From UBA1161 sp002311745 (lineage in GTDB: Bacteria; Planctomycetota; Phycisphaerae; Tepidisphaerales; Tepidisphaeraceae): 38,874 bases of DNA. The stretch covers positions 1-38,874 of the forward strand of contig JBEKAB010000037.1 in assembly GCA_050018415.1 (NCBI GenBank). Reading direction: 5' to 3'. Under the pieces are notes generated by a model. The model had not been told where the DNA came from and did not search any database. It saw only the letters and a program-made list of their open reading frames with translations. Made by a program: the position numbers and the translations under genes. This document shows, piece by piece, positions 30,412 through 38,874 of this stretch (position 1 is the stretch's first letter; each line of letters opens with the position of its first letter).

Positions 30412-31659
30412 TTAATCCTTCTCCGGAAGCGGCGGCCCCATGCTGAGCCCCAGGGCGACGGCCCAGGCCGGCTGGGGCAGCCGGCGGTCCAGCCCGCTTT
30501 CCAGGCCCACGTCGCTGGTGCGATTCATGCGGCACATGGGATCGCCGATCTGCGCCGCCAGGCCCAACTCCCGGGCGATCTGCTGGCACACGGAGCGTTG
30601 CCGTGCCTCGCCGCCCACGAAAATCAGCCGGTCCACCGGCGCGTTGGGAAACGTCGTCTCGTAATAGCGCCGGCACAGATCCAGCTCATGGACCAATTGT
30701 GCGACGGTCGCTCGGCACGCCTGCTCGACTTCGGACAAGCGGCTCTGGATCTCGGCGCCCTCGATCGCTTCGGCCGAATCGTCGGAATCGTCCCCTTCCA
30801 GTTCCGCCACCGCCAGGTCGCCGCCGCCGCGCCGCTCGCCCAGTTGTCCCGGTGGCGAGGCAACGTGATGGGCGGCGACCAGGGCGCTGGGCACCCGAGC
30901 AGCGGCCGCCAGCTTGATGCGCAGCGTCTTGGCCTCCTCGAAGGCGATTTTCAATTCATCGGCCGTGGCCCGCGTCAGGTGTTCGCCGCCGATGGCGATG
31001 ACGCGGGCAAAGAGAATGTGCCCGTCGCGGGCGATGGTGACGCGCGTGCCGCAGCTTCCGATATCCACGAAGCAGAGCGTCGCCTGCCGGTCGCTCTTGC
31101 GGCGGTAGATGTGGCTGAAGCAATCCATCAGCGCCAGCGGCTCGACGTTCATGCCGATCACGTCCAGGCGCGCCTTGGCCGCGGTGGCCAGAAATTGATG
31201 GATCCACTGCCGCGCCGCGGCCATCACGATCACTTCCATCTTCGATTCCTGCTCGTGATAGATGTCGCCGGCGACGACGTGACGCAGCAGCGCCTGGGAA
31301 GGGTCGATGGGCAGCGTTCCGCGGGACTCCCAGACGATGGCTTTTTTGAGGGCCTCCTCCTCCATGCGACCGAGGCGAAGATGCTGGATGTGCATCATGG
31401 ACGCCGGCAGCGCCAAGATGGCCTGGTGTCCGCGGAAACGGCCCTGGCCCAGCAGGTCGCGCACGTTCTGGGCGAAAAAGGCCAGGCGGGACTCGCCGTC
31501 GTGGCGAAGGTGCGGCGGGACGTCGGCGCTGGCGGCGGCGATCAGCTTGAAATCGCCGTCGGTGCGCTGCACCTGCGCCAGGCGCAGGCAGTCGCTGCCG
31601 AAGTCCACGCCAATCGGATTGGCGCGCGGTGCCAGTAAATTCTGGACGAATTCCAGCAT
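30412..31659 (-). CDS. pilM: Actin-like pilus assembly protein PilM
   Basis: A 415-residue cytoplasmic protein of the actin/FtsA fold. The phosphate-1 loop is IGVDFGSDCLRLAQV (about 16-30), CFVDIGSCGTRVTI is phosphate-2, and LIFVGGEARQ the adenosine site. An acidic insert (VAELEGDDSDDSAEAIEGAE) is unusual. PilM binds PilN and couples the motors to the membrane complex. It is the first gene of the operon. The ATG at 31659 is preferred over an upstream TTG; TTGACC at 31719-31714 is a possible but weakly supported -35. Confidence 0.9.
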   Translation of the reverse strand: MLEFVQNLLAPRANPIGVDFGSDCLRLAQVQRTDGDFKLIAAASADVPPHLRHDGESRLAFFAQNVRDLLGQGRFRGHQAILALPASMMHIQHLRLGRMEEEALKKAIVWESRGTLPIDPSQALLRHVVAGDIYHEQESKMEVIVMAAARQWIHQFLATAAKARLDVIGMNVEPLALMDCFSHIYRRKSDRQATLCFVDIGSCGTRVTIARDGHILFARVIAIGGEHLTRATADELKIAFEEAKTLRIKLAAAARVPSALVAAHHVASPPGQLGERRGGGDLAVAELEGDDSDDSAEAIEGAEIQSRLSEVEQACRATVAQLVHELDLCRRYYETTFPNAPVDRLIFVGGEARQRSVCQQIARELGLAAQIGDPMCRMNRTSDVGLESGLDRRLPQPAWAVALGLSMGPPLPEKD

Positions 31660-31746
31660 CTTCTCCACCTGAGCCGCTGTGACACCCTCGATGTACGATA
31701 CGTTTGCCGGTTGGGTCAAACGGGCAAAGTCGCGAATCTGGCTGAA

Positions 31747-31765
31747 CCGGACCGAAGAGGTCCGG
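31747..31765. terminator. Hairpin between hemW and pilM
   Basis: ccggacc (31747-31753), loop gaaga, ggtccgg (31759-31765): a perfect 7-bp stem, 55 bp after the hemW stop on the minus strand and upstream of pilM. No T-run, so the terminator call is positional. Confidence 0.45.
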
Positions 31766-31820
31766 AGACAGCATCCGCTATGGTTTGTATCGACGGAAAC
31801 GGAGGAGCGGATGAGTCAGG

Positions 31821-33044
31821 TTATCGGCCGCTGCCGGCGGCCGCGGCGGCGAGGAACTCGGCGGCCACGCCGTCGGCCACGCTCAGGCCGGCGTCCGACA
31901 ACTGGATCGAACCATCCGCCACGTGGATCAGACCGGCGCGGCCCATACGCTCGATGGCCGGGGCAAAAAGGACCTGCGCGCTAAATCCGCTGCGTCGGGA
32001 AAACTCGTCAAACTCCAGGCCGCGAGTCAGACGCAAGAGCAGCATCGCCAGCTCGCCGGCCCGCTGCCGCGGTGAGAGCGATTCGACGTCCATGGCCGGC
32101 AACGCATCGCCCTGCACGGCGATTTCCCACTCGCCCAGATGCGGGCGATTGCGCCAGCGCCGGCCGTCGATGTGCGAGGCCGCCGATGGACCCAGGCCCA
32201 TGTAGTTTCCGCCGGTCCAGTAGAGAAGATTGTGCCGGCACTGGCGGCTGGGTTTGGCGTAGTTGCTGATTTCGTAGGCGGGCAGGCCCGCATCCGCCAG
32301 GGTGGCGCGGGCGGCTCGCATCATCGCCAGTTCCAGCGCTTCCTCGGCCGCTTCCACCTGTCCCAGACGGCGGCGCACGGACATGGGGGTATTGGGTTCG
32401 TAGGTCAAGGCGTAACAGGAGAGATGATCCGTCCCCAGGGCGATGGCGGCGCGCAGGGAATCCATCCACCCGGCGAGGCTCTGGCCGGGAATCGCGTAGA
32501 TGAGGTCGATGTTGAGCCGCCGCAGCCCGCCGGCGCGGGCCAAGTCCAAACTTCGCGGCACATCCTCCGGATCGTGATGACGCTCCAGGACGGCCAACTC
32601 CGCGCGGTCGAAGCTCTGGGCGCCCAGGCTCAGGCGCGTCACGCCCGATTCACCCAGCATCCGGCAGTAGTCCAGGGACAGCGTCGCGGGATTGGCTTCG
32701 ATCGTCCATTCCGTACAGTCGCCCAGGTCGAAACGGCGGCGCAGGCCGTCGATCAGGCGATGCATCTCTTGCAGCGGAAGCAGGGAAGGCGTTCCCCCGC
32801 CGAAGAAGACGCTCTGGAGCCGCGGCGGCGAGGCGCAGCGTTGCAGCCAAAGATCGGCCTCGCGCAGGACCAGATCGACGAACCGCGCCATGCGCTGCGG
32901 CGTCTGACGCGTTATGGAATAAAAGTCACAATATGCGCACTTGTGGAAACAGAATGGAACGTGAAGGTAAAGGCCCAGCGGCCCGGCGGCGGGCGGCGGC
33001 GGCGGCGGGCGGAAGGCGGCGTCGATGTTCGACGGCGGCATCAT
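31821..33044 (-). CDS. hemW: HemW-type radical SAM protein
   Basis: A 407-residue protein. The radical SAM cluster motif is C32-x3-C36-x2-C39 followed by Asp-Phe (PFCFHKCAYCDF). The Phe at the place of the fourth Cys of HemN marks it as HemW, a heme-binding chaperone, rather than coproporphyrinogen dehydrogenase. SVFFGGGTPSLL, TIEANPATL and RLSLGAQSF follow, with a HemN_C domain at the end. A Pro-rich N-terminus (RPPPPPP) is unusual. Start ATG 33044; ATG 33041 is equivalent. Confidence 0.9.
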   Translation of the reverse strand: MMPPSNIDAAFRPPPPPPAAGPLGLYLHVPFCFHKCAYCDFYSITRQTPQRMARFVDLVLREADLWLQRCASPPRLQSVFFGGGTPSLLPLQEMHRLIDGLRRRFDLGDCTEWTIEANPATLSLDYCRMLGESGVTRLSLGAQSFDRAELAVLERHHDPEDVPRSLDLARAGGLRRLNIDLIYAIPGQSLAGWMDSLRAAIALGTDHLSCYALTYEPNTPMSVRRRLGQVEAAEEALELAMMRAARATLADAGLPAYEISNYAKPSRQCRHNLLYWTGGNYMGLGPSAASHIDGRRWRNRPHLGEWEIAVQGDALPAMDVESLSPRQRAGELAMLLLRLTRGLEFDEFSRRSGFSAQVLFAPAIERMGRAGLIHVADGSIQLSDAGLSVADGVAAEFLAAAAAGSGR

Positions 33045-33054
33045 GACTGATCGT

Positions 33055-33074
33055 CCGCGGGCTCCCGCCCGCGG
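33055..33074. repeat. GC-rich hairpin upstream of hemW
   Basis: ccgcgggc (33055-33062), tccc, gcccgcgg (33067-33074): a perfect 8-bp stem 11 bp upstream of the hemW start. It may be a dispersed repeat or modulate expression; nothing further can be said. Confidence 0.5.
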
Positions 33075-33119
33075 CTAAGAAGCACACGTCGGCCCAGTAT
33101 ACGCCAAGTCGAAATCGTG

Positions 33120-33148
33120 TTGATGAAACAGCGACGGTACACTACAGT
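33120..33148 (+). promoter_or_regulatory. Sigma70-like promoter for the FHA gene
   Basis: TTGATG (33120-33125), 17-bp spacer, TACAGT (33143-33148), in the divergent hemW/FHA region. The start of transcription would be near 33155, about 63 bases before the ATG at 33218. Confidence 0.45.
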
Positions 33149-33217
33149 ACCACCGGCCGACCTTTAAACCGGCGTGAATCCGTAGGCAGAAACTGGATTA
33201 TTTGTGAGGCAACTGCG

Positions 33218-33778
33218 ATGCAGGTCGTTCTAGTGATGTTCCGGGCGGATGGCCAGCGGCGAAGCTTTTCCATCGTGCGCGAAATCACGATGATTGGTCG
33301 GCGCGAGGACTGCGACCTGCGAATTCCCCTGGGTGACGTGTCGCGCAAGCATTGCCGGCTGATCAAGGACGAGCAGACGGTGCGCATCGAAGACCTGGGC
33401 AGTTCCAACGGCACGTTTCACAACGACCAGAAGGTGCAGGAAGCGGTGCTGTCGCCGGGCGACACGATCCGCATCGGCCCGGTGACGTTCATGGTTCAGA
33501 TCGACGGCGTGCCGGCGGATGAGGACATACAGGCGGCGGCCGCGGCGCCGGAGTCGGCCGCGCCGGCGGAGCAACCGGCGCACAACACCGCGGAGTCGGC
33601 GCAGGCGGGCACGGCCGCCGACGGCAGCTCCGAGCACGATGAGCTGTCCGCGTTTTTCGGCGAGGATCCGTCGTCAGGCGAGCAGGTGCAGCAGACGCAG
33701 CCCGAGGAACCCGCCCCGGCGAGGAATGCGAGCTCAAGCGACCTGGCCATCCCGATGGCCGATGAGGAACCGTCTTGA
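33218..33778 (+). CDS. FHA domain protein
   Basis: A 186-residue protein. Residues 1-95 form a forkhead-associated domain with all phosphothreonine-binding residues: IGRRED (Arg28), SRKH (Ser42, His45) and SSNGTFHN (Asn64). The second half is Ala/Glu/Pro-rich and disordered, with DELSAFFGEDPSS near the end, and may bind partners. FHA domains read Ser/Thr-kinase phosphorylation, which is extensive in planctomycetes; no kinase is in the window. gagg lies eight bases before the ATG. Confidence 0.9.
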   Translation: MQVVLVMFRADGQRRSFSIVREITMIGRREDCDLRIPLGDVSRKHCRLIKDEQTVRIEDLGSSNGTFHNDQKVQEAVLSPGDTIRIGPVTFMVQIDGVPADEDIQAAAAAPESAAPAEQPAHNTAESAQAGTAADGSSEHDELSAFFGEDPSSGEQVQQTQPEEPAPARNASSSDLAIPMADEEPS

Positions 33779-33830
33779 TCGCGCCGCCGCCGCGCATTCC
33801 CGCAGGCTGATCGCCATTTCTCAATGACCG

Positions 33831-35036
33831 ATGTTCCCCACGCAGGAAATTCTCGACCGAGCCGCCAAGGTTCTGATCGGCAACTATGCGCGACAACCGG
33901 TGGTCATGGTGCGCGGCCATGGCTCGGATCTGTACGACGGCGATGGCCGGCATTACATCGACCTGTTCGCCGGCTTCGGTGGCGCGATCCTGGGGCATTG
34001 CCATCCAGCGATGATCGACGCGGCGGGGGCGCAGATGCGGCGGCTGTGGCACGTGGGCAATACGTTCCACAACGAGCCGCAGGTTGAACTGGCCGAGCGG
34101 CTCAACCGGCACGCCTTTGCCGGGCAGGCGTTCTTCTGCCACAGCGGCCTGGAAGCCAACGAGGCGGCGTGCAAGCTGGCACGCCTGCGCGGCCAACAGT
34201 TTTCCCCCAAGCGGTGGAAGATCATCTCACTGGCGCACAGTTTTCACGGCCGCTCGCTGGCCATGATCTCGGCGACGGGCAATCCAGCCATCCAGCAGGG
34301 ATTCGAGCCGATGGTCCCCGGCTTCATTCACGTGGAAGCGGGGTCCATCGAGGCGCTGCAAAGCGCCGTGGATGACGAGACGGCGGGCATTTTGATGGAG
34401 CCGATCCAGGGCGAAGGGGGCGTGCTCGAGCATTCGCCGCAGTACGTCCAGCAGGTGCGACAGTTGTGCGACGAGCGCGGGCTGGCGCTGATTTTTGATG
34501 AAGTGTGGACGGGCTGCGGGCGCACGGGGCGGTGGTTTGGATATCAATGGTTCGCAGCCGATCGCGGCGCGGTCGAGCCGGATATGATGACCTTGGGCAA
34601 GTCCCTGGGCGGCGGACTGCCGGTGGGGGCGCTGTACGCCAAGCCCCAGATCGCCGCGCTGCTGACCCCCGGCAAGCACGGCTGCACCCTGGGCGGAAAC
34701 GCCATCTGCATGGCCGTGGCCAAAACCATCTTCGACGTGATCGATCGCGATCGTCTGACCGATCGCGCTGCGCAGCTCGGGCAGCACGCCATCGAGCGGC
34801 TGCGGTCCGAATCGAGCATCGGCGACAAGGTGCGTCAGGTGCGCGGCTCGGGGCTGATGCTGGGCGTGGAGCTGAACGAGCCGCCGGAAAAGTTCATCGA
34901 GCGGGCGCTGGCCAACGGGATCGTGGTGAATCTGACGGCGCAGAAGGTGGTGCGTCTGGCGCCGGCGTTGACCATCGGCGCGGATCAATGGGATCGCGGG
35001 CTGGATGCCCTGGTGCGTACCATCGCCGGGGAATGA
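33831..35036 (+). CDS. argD: Class III aminotransferase, acetylornithine type
   Basis: A 401-residue PLP enzyme. LYDGDGRHYIDLFAGFGGAI, FFCHSGLEANEAACKLAR, SFHGRSLAMISATG, PIQGEGGV, LIFDEVWTGCGRTG (Asp223) and TLGKSLGGGLPVGA with PLP-binding Lys257 match acetylornithine / succinylornithine aminotransferases. It most likely makes N-acetylornithine in arginine synthesis, but no other arg gene is close, so related omega-amino acid transaminases are possible. The downstream lipoprotein gene overlaps its stop (ATGA). Confidence 0.85.
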   Translation: MFPTQEILDRAAKVLIGNYARQPVVMVRGHGSDLYDGDGRHYIDLFAGFGGAILGHCHPAMIDAAGAQMRRLWHVGNTFHNEPQVELAERLNRHAFAGQAFFCHSGLEANEAACKLARLRGQQFSPKRWKIISLAHSFHGRSLAMISATGNPAIQQGFEPMVPGFIHVEAGSIEALQSAVDDETAGILMEPIQGEGGVLEHSPQYVQQVRQLCDERGLALIFDEVWTGCGRTGRWFGYQWFAADRGAVEPDMMTLGKSLGGGLPVGALYAKPQIAALLTPGKHGCTLGGNAICMAVAKTIFDVIDRDRLTDRAAQLGQHAIERLRSESSIGDKVRQVRGSGLMLGVELNEPPEKFIERALANGIVVNLTAQKVVRLAPALTIGADQWDRGLDALVRTIAGE

Positions 35037-35881
35037 TCATGAGACAACTGGCGTGGAAGCTGGCGCTGTTGGTGGCGTTGGCGGGCTGCGCGGCCAAACC
35101 GCCGGCGCCCGCCGCCGCCGAGGCACAGCTGGCGGCGCCAAACCCCGCTCCGGCCGCGGCGCCCGACCAGAATCCGCTCATCTCCGTGATCATGGACAAG
35201 TTCCAGGTTCCCTACGGCGCCATCAGCCAAAACGAGGCGTTCTGGAAATGGGTCGACGAGGATGCGCTGGACGTGCCGACGTATGAGTTGCTGCGGCGCA
35301 ACGGCCTGCGCATCGGCCGGGCCCGCGTGGCGGATTGGCAGCACTTCCGGGAGATTCTCATCGACCGCGAGGGCACCCACGTCGACACAACCGGCTTCGT
35401 GGCCCTGTCCGGAAACAATGACATCACCATCAACCTGACCGACGAGATGCCCGAGCAGCTTCTGTTCGTCGTCAATGAGCACGGCGTGACGGGCCGGATG
35501 TACGATTGGTGCCAGAACCGCCTCTCCTTCGCATTCGCGTGGGCGCGGCATAAGCGTCAGACCGTGCGGCTGAGCCTCTGCCCGGTGGTGGCGGTGCAGC
35601 GAAAACGATTCGACTATTCCCTGGCGGATCGGCCGCCGGAAAACGTCTTCGTGAGCGAGGAGTATCTGTACGATCTGCGCTTTGCGGCGGACATCGCGCC
35701 GGGGGAATTTCTGGTGATCGGCCCCTCGCCGCAGGCGGCCGATCCCAACCGCGTCGGCAACCGGTTCCTCGTGCACGATGGGAAGCGCGACCGGTATGAA
35801 CAGCTTCTGATCCTCACGCAAACGCAGATGCCGCTTTCGCGGCAGCCGGCCGGCGCGACCTCGCGGCCGGTTCCAAAATAG
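35033..35881 (+). CDS. Lipoprotein of unknown function
   Basis: A 282-residue protein. Signal peptide RQLAWKLALLVALAGC has a lipobox LAGC (Cys21 from the first ATG), followed by a Pro/Ala-rich spacer of about 25 residues. The rest is a soluble domain with no recognised family: SVIMDKFQVPYGAISQNEAF, PTYELLRRNGLRIGRARVAD, and a beta-rich end. Possibly attached to the outer membrane. The start ATG overlaps the argD stop; ATG 35039 is also possible. Likely cotranscribed with argD and the next gene (11-bp gap). Confidence 0.7.
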   Translation: MIMRQLAWKLALLVALAGCAAKPPAPAAAEAQLAAPNPAPAAAPDQNPLISVIMDKFQVPYGAISQNEAFWKWVDEDALDVPTYELLRRNGLRIGRARVADWQHFREILIDREGTHVDTTGFVALSGNNDITINLTDEMPEQLLFVVNEHGVTGRMYDWCQNRLSFAFAWARHKRQTVRLSLCPVVAVQRKRFDYSLADRPPENVFVSEEYLYDLRFAADIAPGEFLVIGPSPQAADPNRVGNRFLVHDGKRDRYEQLLILTQTQMPLSRQPAGATSRPVPK

Positions 35882-35892
35882 AGGATAGCGCG

Positions 35893-36637
35893 ATGACGGC
35901 GGCGCGAAACATCGGAGTGCAAAGCTACTGCTTCCGCCGGTTCACGGACAACCGGCGGGTGATTGAACTAACGCGCCAGATCGGCGTGGATCGGGTGGAA
36001 ATCTGCTCCGTCCACGCCAACTTCGACGACGTCGAGGCGTTCAAGGGCATCGTCGATCTCTACGGCAACGCCGGGATCAAGATCGTTTCCCTGGGCGTGC
36101 AGAGGTTCGTGGGGGATGTCTCGCGCGAGCGGAAATGGTTTGCCTGCGCCCAGGCCGCGGGGGCCGGGCACATTTCGGCGCATTTCACGGTGGGGACGTT
36201 TGCGACGGCGATTCCCGCGGTGGCGGCACTGTGCGATGAATTCGGCGTTCGCGTCGGGATTCACTGTCACGGCGGGTACAACTTCGGCGGCTCGCCGGAC
36301 GTGCTGGAGCATCTGCTGCAACTGGGCGGCAAGAACATCGGGATTAACCTGGACACGGCGTGGTGCATGCAGATCGGCCCGTACGCGGGCGATCCGGTCC
36401 AATGGATCCGCGAAAGATTCCGCGGCAGAATCTACGGCGTTCACTACAAGGATTTTGTTTTCGACCGCCGCGGACAATGGAAGGATGTCGTTATCGGAAC
36501 GGGGAACCTCGATCTGCCGGGCGTCGTGGCGGCGCTGGAAGAGACCGGCTTCGACGGCATGGCGGTGGTCGAGTACGAGGCCGATCCGGAGAATCCCGTG
36601 CCGGCGCTGGCGCAATGCGTGCGGCGGATTCGAGACC

Positions 36638-36657
<20 letters not shown>
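35893..36657 (+). CDS. Sugar phosphate isomerase/epimerase-like TIM-barrel protein
   Basis: A 254-residue protein of the xylose isomerase-like TIM-barrel family (AP endonuclease family 2). Strand ends carry the usual metal ligands: VDRVEICSVH (Glu37), VRVGIHCHGG, IGINLDTAWCM, IYGVHYKDF and MAVVEYEAD. Such proteins isomerise or dehydrate sugars and inositols; the substrate cannot be assigned. GAGGAT lies six bases before the ATG. The gene ends 20 bp inside convergent moaC. Confidence 0.82.
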
Positions 36658-37111
<454 letters not shown>

Positions 37112-37153
37112 GGGGGGATTATACGGCGGATCGGCAATCGCGCGTGAACCCCG

Positions 37154-38578
37154 CTAAATGGCGCCGCGCGCGTCGCCTACGTCGAGTTGGTACTTGCGCA
37201 TTTTCTTGTAAAGGGTGGTGCGATTGATGTCCAGCTCGGCGGCGGTGGCCTGGCGGTTCCAGGCGTTGCGGCGCAGGGCGGCCTCGATGATCCGCCGCTC
37301 CGGAGTTTCCAGGGCGACCTCCAGGGGCATGGGTGATTCGGGGACCTCGGCCGTGGATGCGGCGGCGGCGGCACGCGGGGCGGCGGCGGCGTGCAGGGTC
37401 TCGGGCAAATCCTCGGCGTCGATCTGCGGCCGGCGGCACAGCACGACGGCGCGCTCGATGGCGTTTTCCAGTTCCCGCACGTTGCCGGGCCAGGTGTAAC
37501 GCTGCAGAGCGGCCATGGCGGCGTCGGAAAAACCCAAAATCTCCCGCCCGCTTTCCTTGCAGAAGCAGCGCAGAAAGTGATCGGCCAATAGGGGAATGTC
37601 GCCCAGCCGCTCGCGCAGGCTGGGCAGACGGATGGTCACGACGTTGATGCGATAGTACAAGTCCTGGCGGAATTTGTGCTCGGTTACGAGCTGGGCCAGA
37701 TCGACGTTGCTGGCGAGGATGACGCGCACGTCGACGTTGGTGGTTTCACTGCTGCCGACCGGCTCAAAGGCGCGCTCCTGCAGGGCGCGAAGGAGCTTGA
37801 CCTGCATGGCCGGCGAGGCGGCGTTGATCTCGTCCAGAAAGAGCGTTCCGCCGTCGGCGGTGAGGAACCGGCCGGGTTTGTCCGCGATGGCGCCGGTGAA
37901 GGCCCCCTTGACGTGGCCGAAGAGCTCGCTTTCCAGAAGCGTCTCAGGCAGGGCGCCGCAGCTCACTTCGACGAACGGCTTGTCACGGCGGGGCGAGCGG
38001 TGGTGAATCGCCCGCGCCAGCAGCGATTTGCCGGTGCCGCTTTCGCCGGTCATGACCGCGGTGGTGCGGCTGTCGGCCACGGCATCCACCAAGTCGAAAA
38101 TCTTGAGCATCTTGTAGTCGTGCCCGACGATGTTCTCCAAACCGAAGCGCAGATCGAGCTGCTGCCGCAGGGTCTGGTTCTCAAAGAGCAGGGACTGCTG
38201 GCGAACCGCCTTTCCAACGATGACGCGGATTTCATCGTCGACGATGGGTTTGGTCAGGTAGTCGAACGCGCCCATCTTGGTGGCCTCGACGGCGCCCTCG
38301 ATGGAGCCGTAACTGGTGATGACGATGATGACCACCTGGGGAAAGCGGCGGCGGACGTCGCGCAGGAATTCCGCCGGCTTGATGCCCGGCATGTTGATGT
38401 CGGCCAAGAGCAGCTCGATCTGGCCGGTCTCAAGCTCGGCAAAGGCATCCTGCGGCGTGTCACTGACGCGGATGTCGTATCCCTCGCGGCTGAGGAATTG
38501 CGAGAGCGACTGCAAAATGATGCGGTCTTCGTCGAGGATCAAGAGCCTGGGCTTGTGGGGATCGCTGGGTTGCAACAT
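37154..38578 (-). CDS. NtrC-family sigma54-dependent response regulator
   Basis: A 474-residue protein with three domains. The receiver (10-125) has phosphoacceptor Asp60 in LLADINMPG and Lys110. The AAA+ domain has Walker A GESGTGKS (178-185), the sigma54 contact loop GAFTGA (225-230) and VRELENAIERAVVL. The C-terminal Fis-type HTH is RQATAAELDINRTTLYKKMR. It should activate sigma54 promoters when phosphorylated. No sensor kinase lies next to it and no clear sigma54 promoter was found in the window, so its targets are unknown. A 40-bp gap follows moaC in the same direction. Confidence 0.93.
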   Translation of the reverse strand: MLQPSDPHKPRLLILDEDRIILQSLSQFLSREGYDIRVSDTPQDAFAELETGQIELLLADINMPGIKPAEFLRDVRRRFPQVVIIVITSYGSIEGAVEATKMGAFDYLTKPIVDDEIRVIVGKAVRQQSLLFENQTLRQQLDLRFGLENIVGHDYKMLKIFDLVDAVADSRTTAVMTGESGTGKSLLARAIHHRSPRRDKPFVEVSCGALPETLLESELFGHVKGAFTGAIADKPGRFLTADGGTLFLDEINAASPAMQVKLLRALQERAFEPVGSSETTNVDVRVILASNVDLAQLVTEHKFRQDLYYRINVVTIRLPSLRERLGDIPLLADHFLRCFCKESGREILGFSDAAMAALQRYTWPGNVRELENAIERAVVLCRRPQIDAEDLPETLHAAAAPRAAAAASTAEVPESPMPLEVALETPERRIIEAALRRNAWNRQATAAELDINRTTLYKKMRKYQLDVGDARGAI

Positions 38579-38874
38579 AGGGTTTGCGCTAGTGTTTCAC
38601 CAGATCAACGACTGCTGTCTCTGAGCATCGGCATATCCAAATGATGACGGTAAGCGACAAACGGATTTTTTCGTTCGGTTTACTGGCGGAGCCCCGGAGC
38701 GATTATGGGACGGCCGGGAAGTTGCAAATGCGAAACGCCAAGGAAATAAATGCAACCGCAGAGACGCAGAGGCGCAGAGACATCTATGAGCAAGCCGTTG
38801 TCAAGGCGAACGGGTTTCAACGGGGTGCATCCAAACATCTATTCGACGTCGCCACCGTGGCGCGTCATTTAACG
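38579..38874. other. Non-coding right end of the window
   Basis: 296 bp with no supported gene. It holds the upstream region of the NtrC-type gene and, at 38747-38780, a dispersed repeat arm. Short frames present (for example ATG near 38838 on the minus strand) run through the repeat and are not credible. Confidence 0.55.
38747..38780 (+). repeat. Dispersed CAGAG-type repeat arm, copy C
   Basis: Begins taaatgcaaccgcagagacg and continues as CGCAGAG units. The first 21 bp are identical to the minus strand of copy A (161-185), and the arm closely matches the ends of copy B (4764-4922). No partner arm is seen before the window ends. Confidence 0.75.

Noticed and set aside
38700..38838. Short minus-strand frame starting MFGCTPLKPV
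   Set aside because: Its middle is translated repeat (APLRLCGCIYF), and it has no ribosome site or recognisable domain.

Overview
The window looks like chromosomal DNA of a planctomycete, most likely of the Phycisphaerae. The evidence is high G+C, a membrane protein ending in the CGYDLRATPxRCPECG-type zinc ribbon that is common in that group, a PEP-CTERM protein, diaminopimelate synthesis by the one-step DapL aminotransferase, and intergenic regions full of short palindromic repeats. The taxonomic call is an inference from protein style; no rRNA or tRNA gene was seen.

Layout. 1-196: the 5' end of an IS110-type transposase runs off the left edge and abuts a truncated dispersed repeat. 197-4736: nfeD-type membrane protease, zinc-ribbon membrane protein, trpD and galK. 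4971-7584: a TraB-family protein, tmk and holB, probably one operon. 7925-9133: a PEP-CTERM protein built of 49-residue repeats. 9258-11205: small membrane protein, mutY and a DUF4926 gene. 11231-15409: five lipoprotein genes arranged divergently (COG3014-like, two LpoB-like, a proline-rich one, YcfL-like), probably acting on peptidoglycan synthesis at the outer membrane. 15397-18100: folK, dapL and a metallophosphoesterase; 18145-18915: a methyltransferase. 18932-19536: a compact cassette in which a PD-(D/E)XK-type GxxExxY gene sits between two nearly identical 70-bp palindromes. 19584-20738: VWA protein. 20847-31659: a type IV pilus / type II secretion-like operon on the minus strand (pilM, N, O, P-like, B, T, C, then three minor pilin-like genes). 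31821-38578: hemW, an FHA protein, argD, a lipoprotein, a sugar isomerase-like protein, moaC and an NtrC-type regulator.

The most unusual signals concern the intergenic palindromes. At least five families occur in 39 kb. One pair brackets the GxxExxY nuclease gene exactly. Another has become the start codon and signal peptide of an LpoB-like lipoprotein. A third overlaps the start of nfeD. This suggests a nuclease-associated repeat mobility system comparable in logic to REP/RAYT, and shows that the repeats are remodelling gene starts. That mechanism is inference; the repeats, spacings and motifs are read directly from the sequence.

Other points: a predicted leader with two mutually exclusive hairpins upstream of the proline-rich lipoprotein, an EF-hand pair inside a PilX-like minor pilin, and co-location of DapL with LpoB/YcfL-type factors, which fits a planctomycete that makes DAP-containing peptidoglycan.
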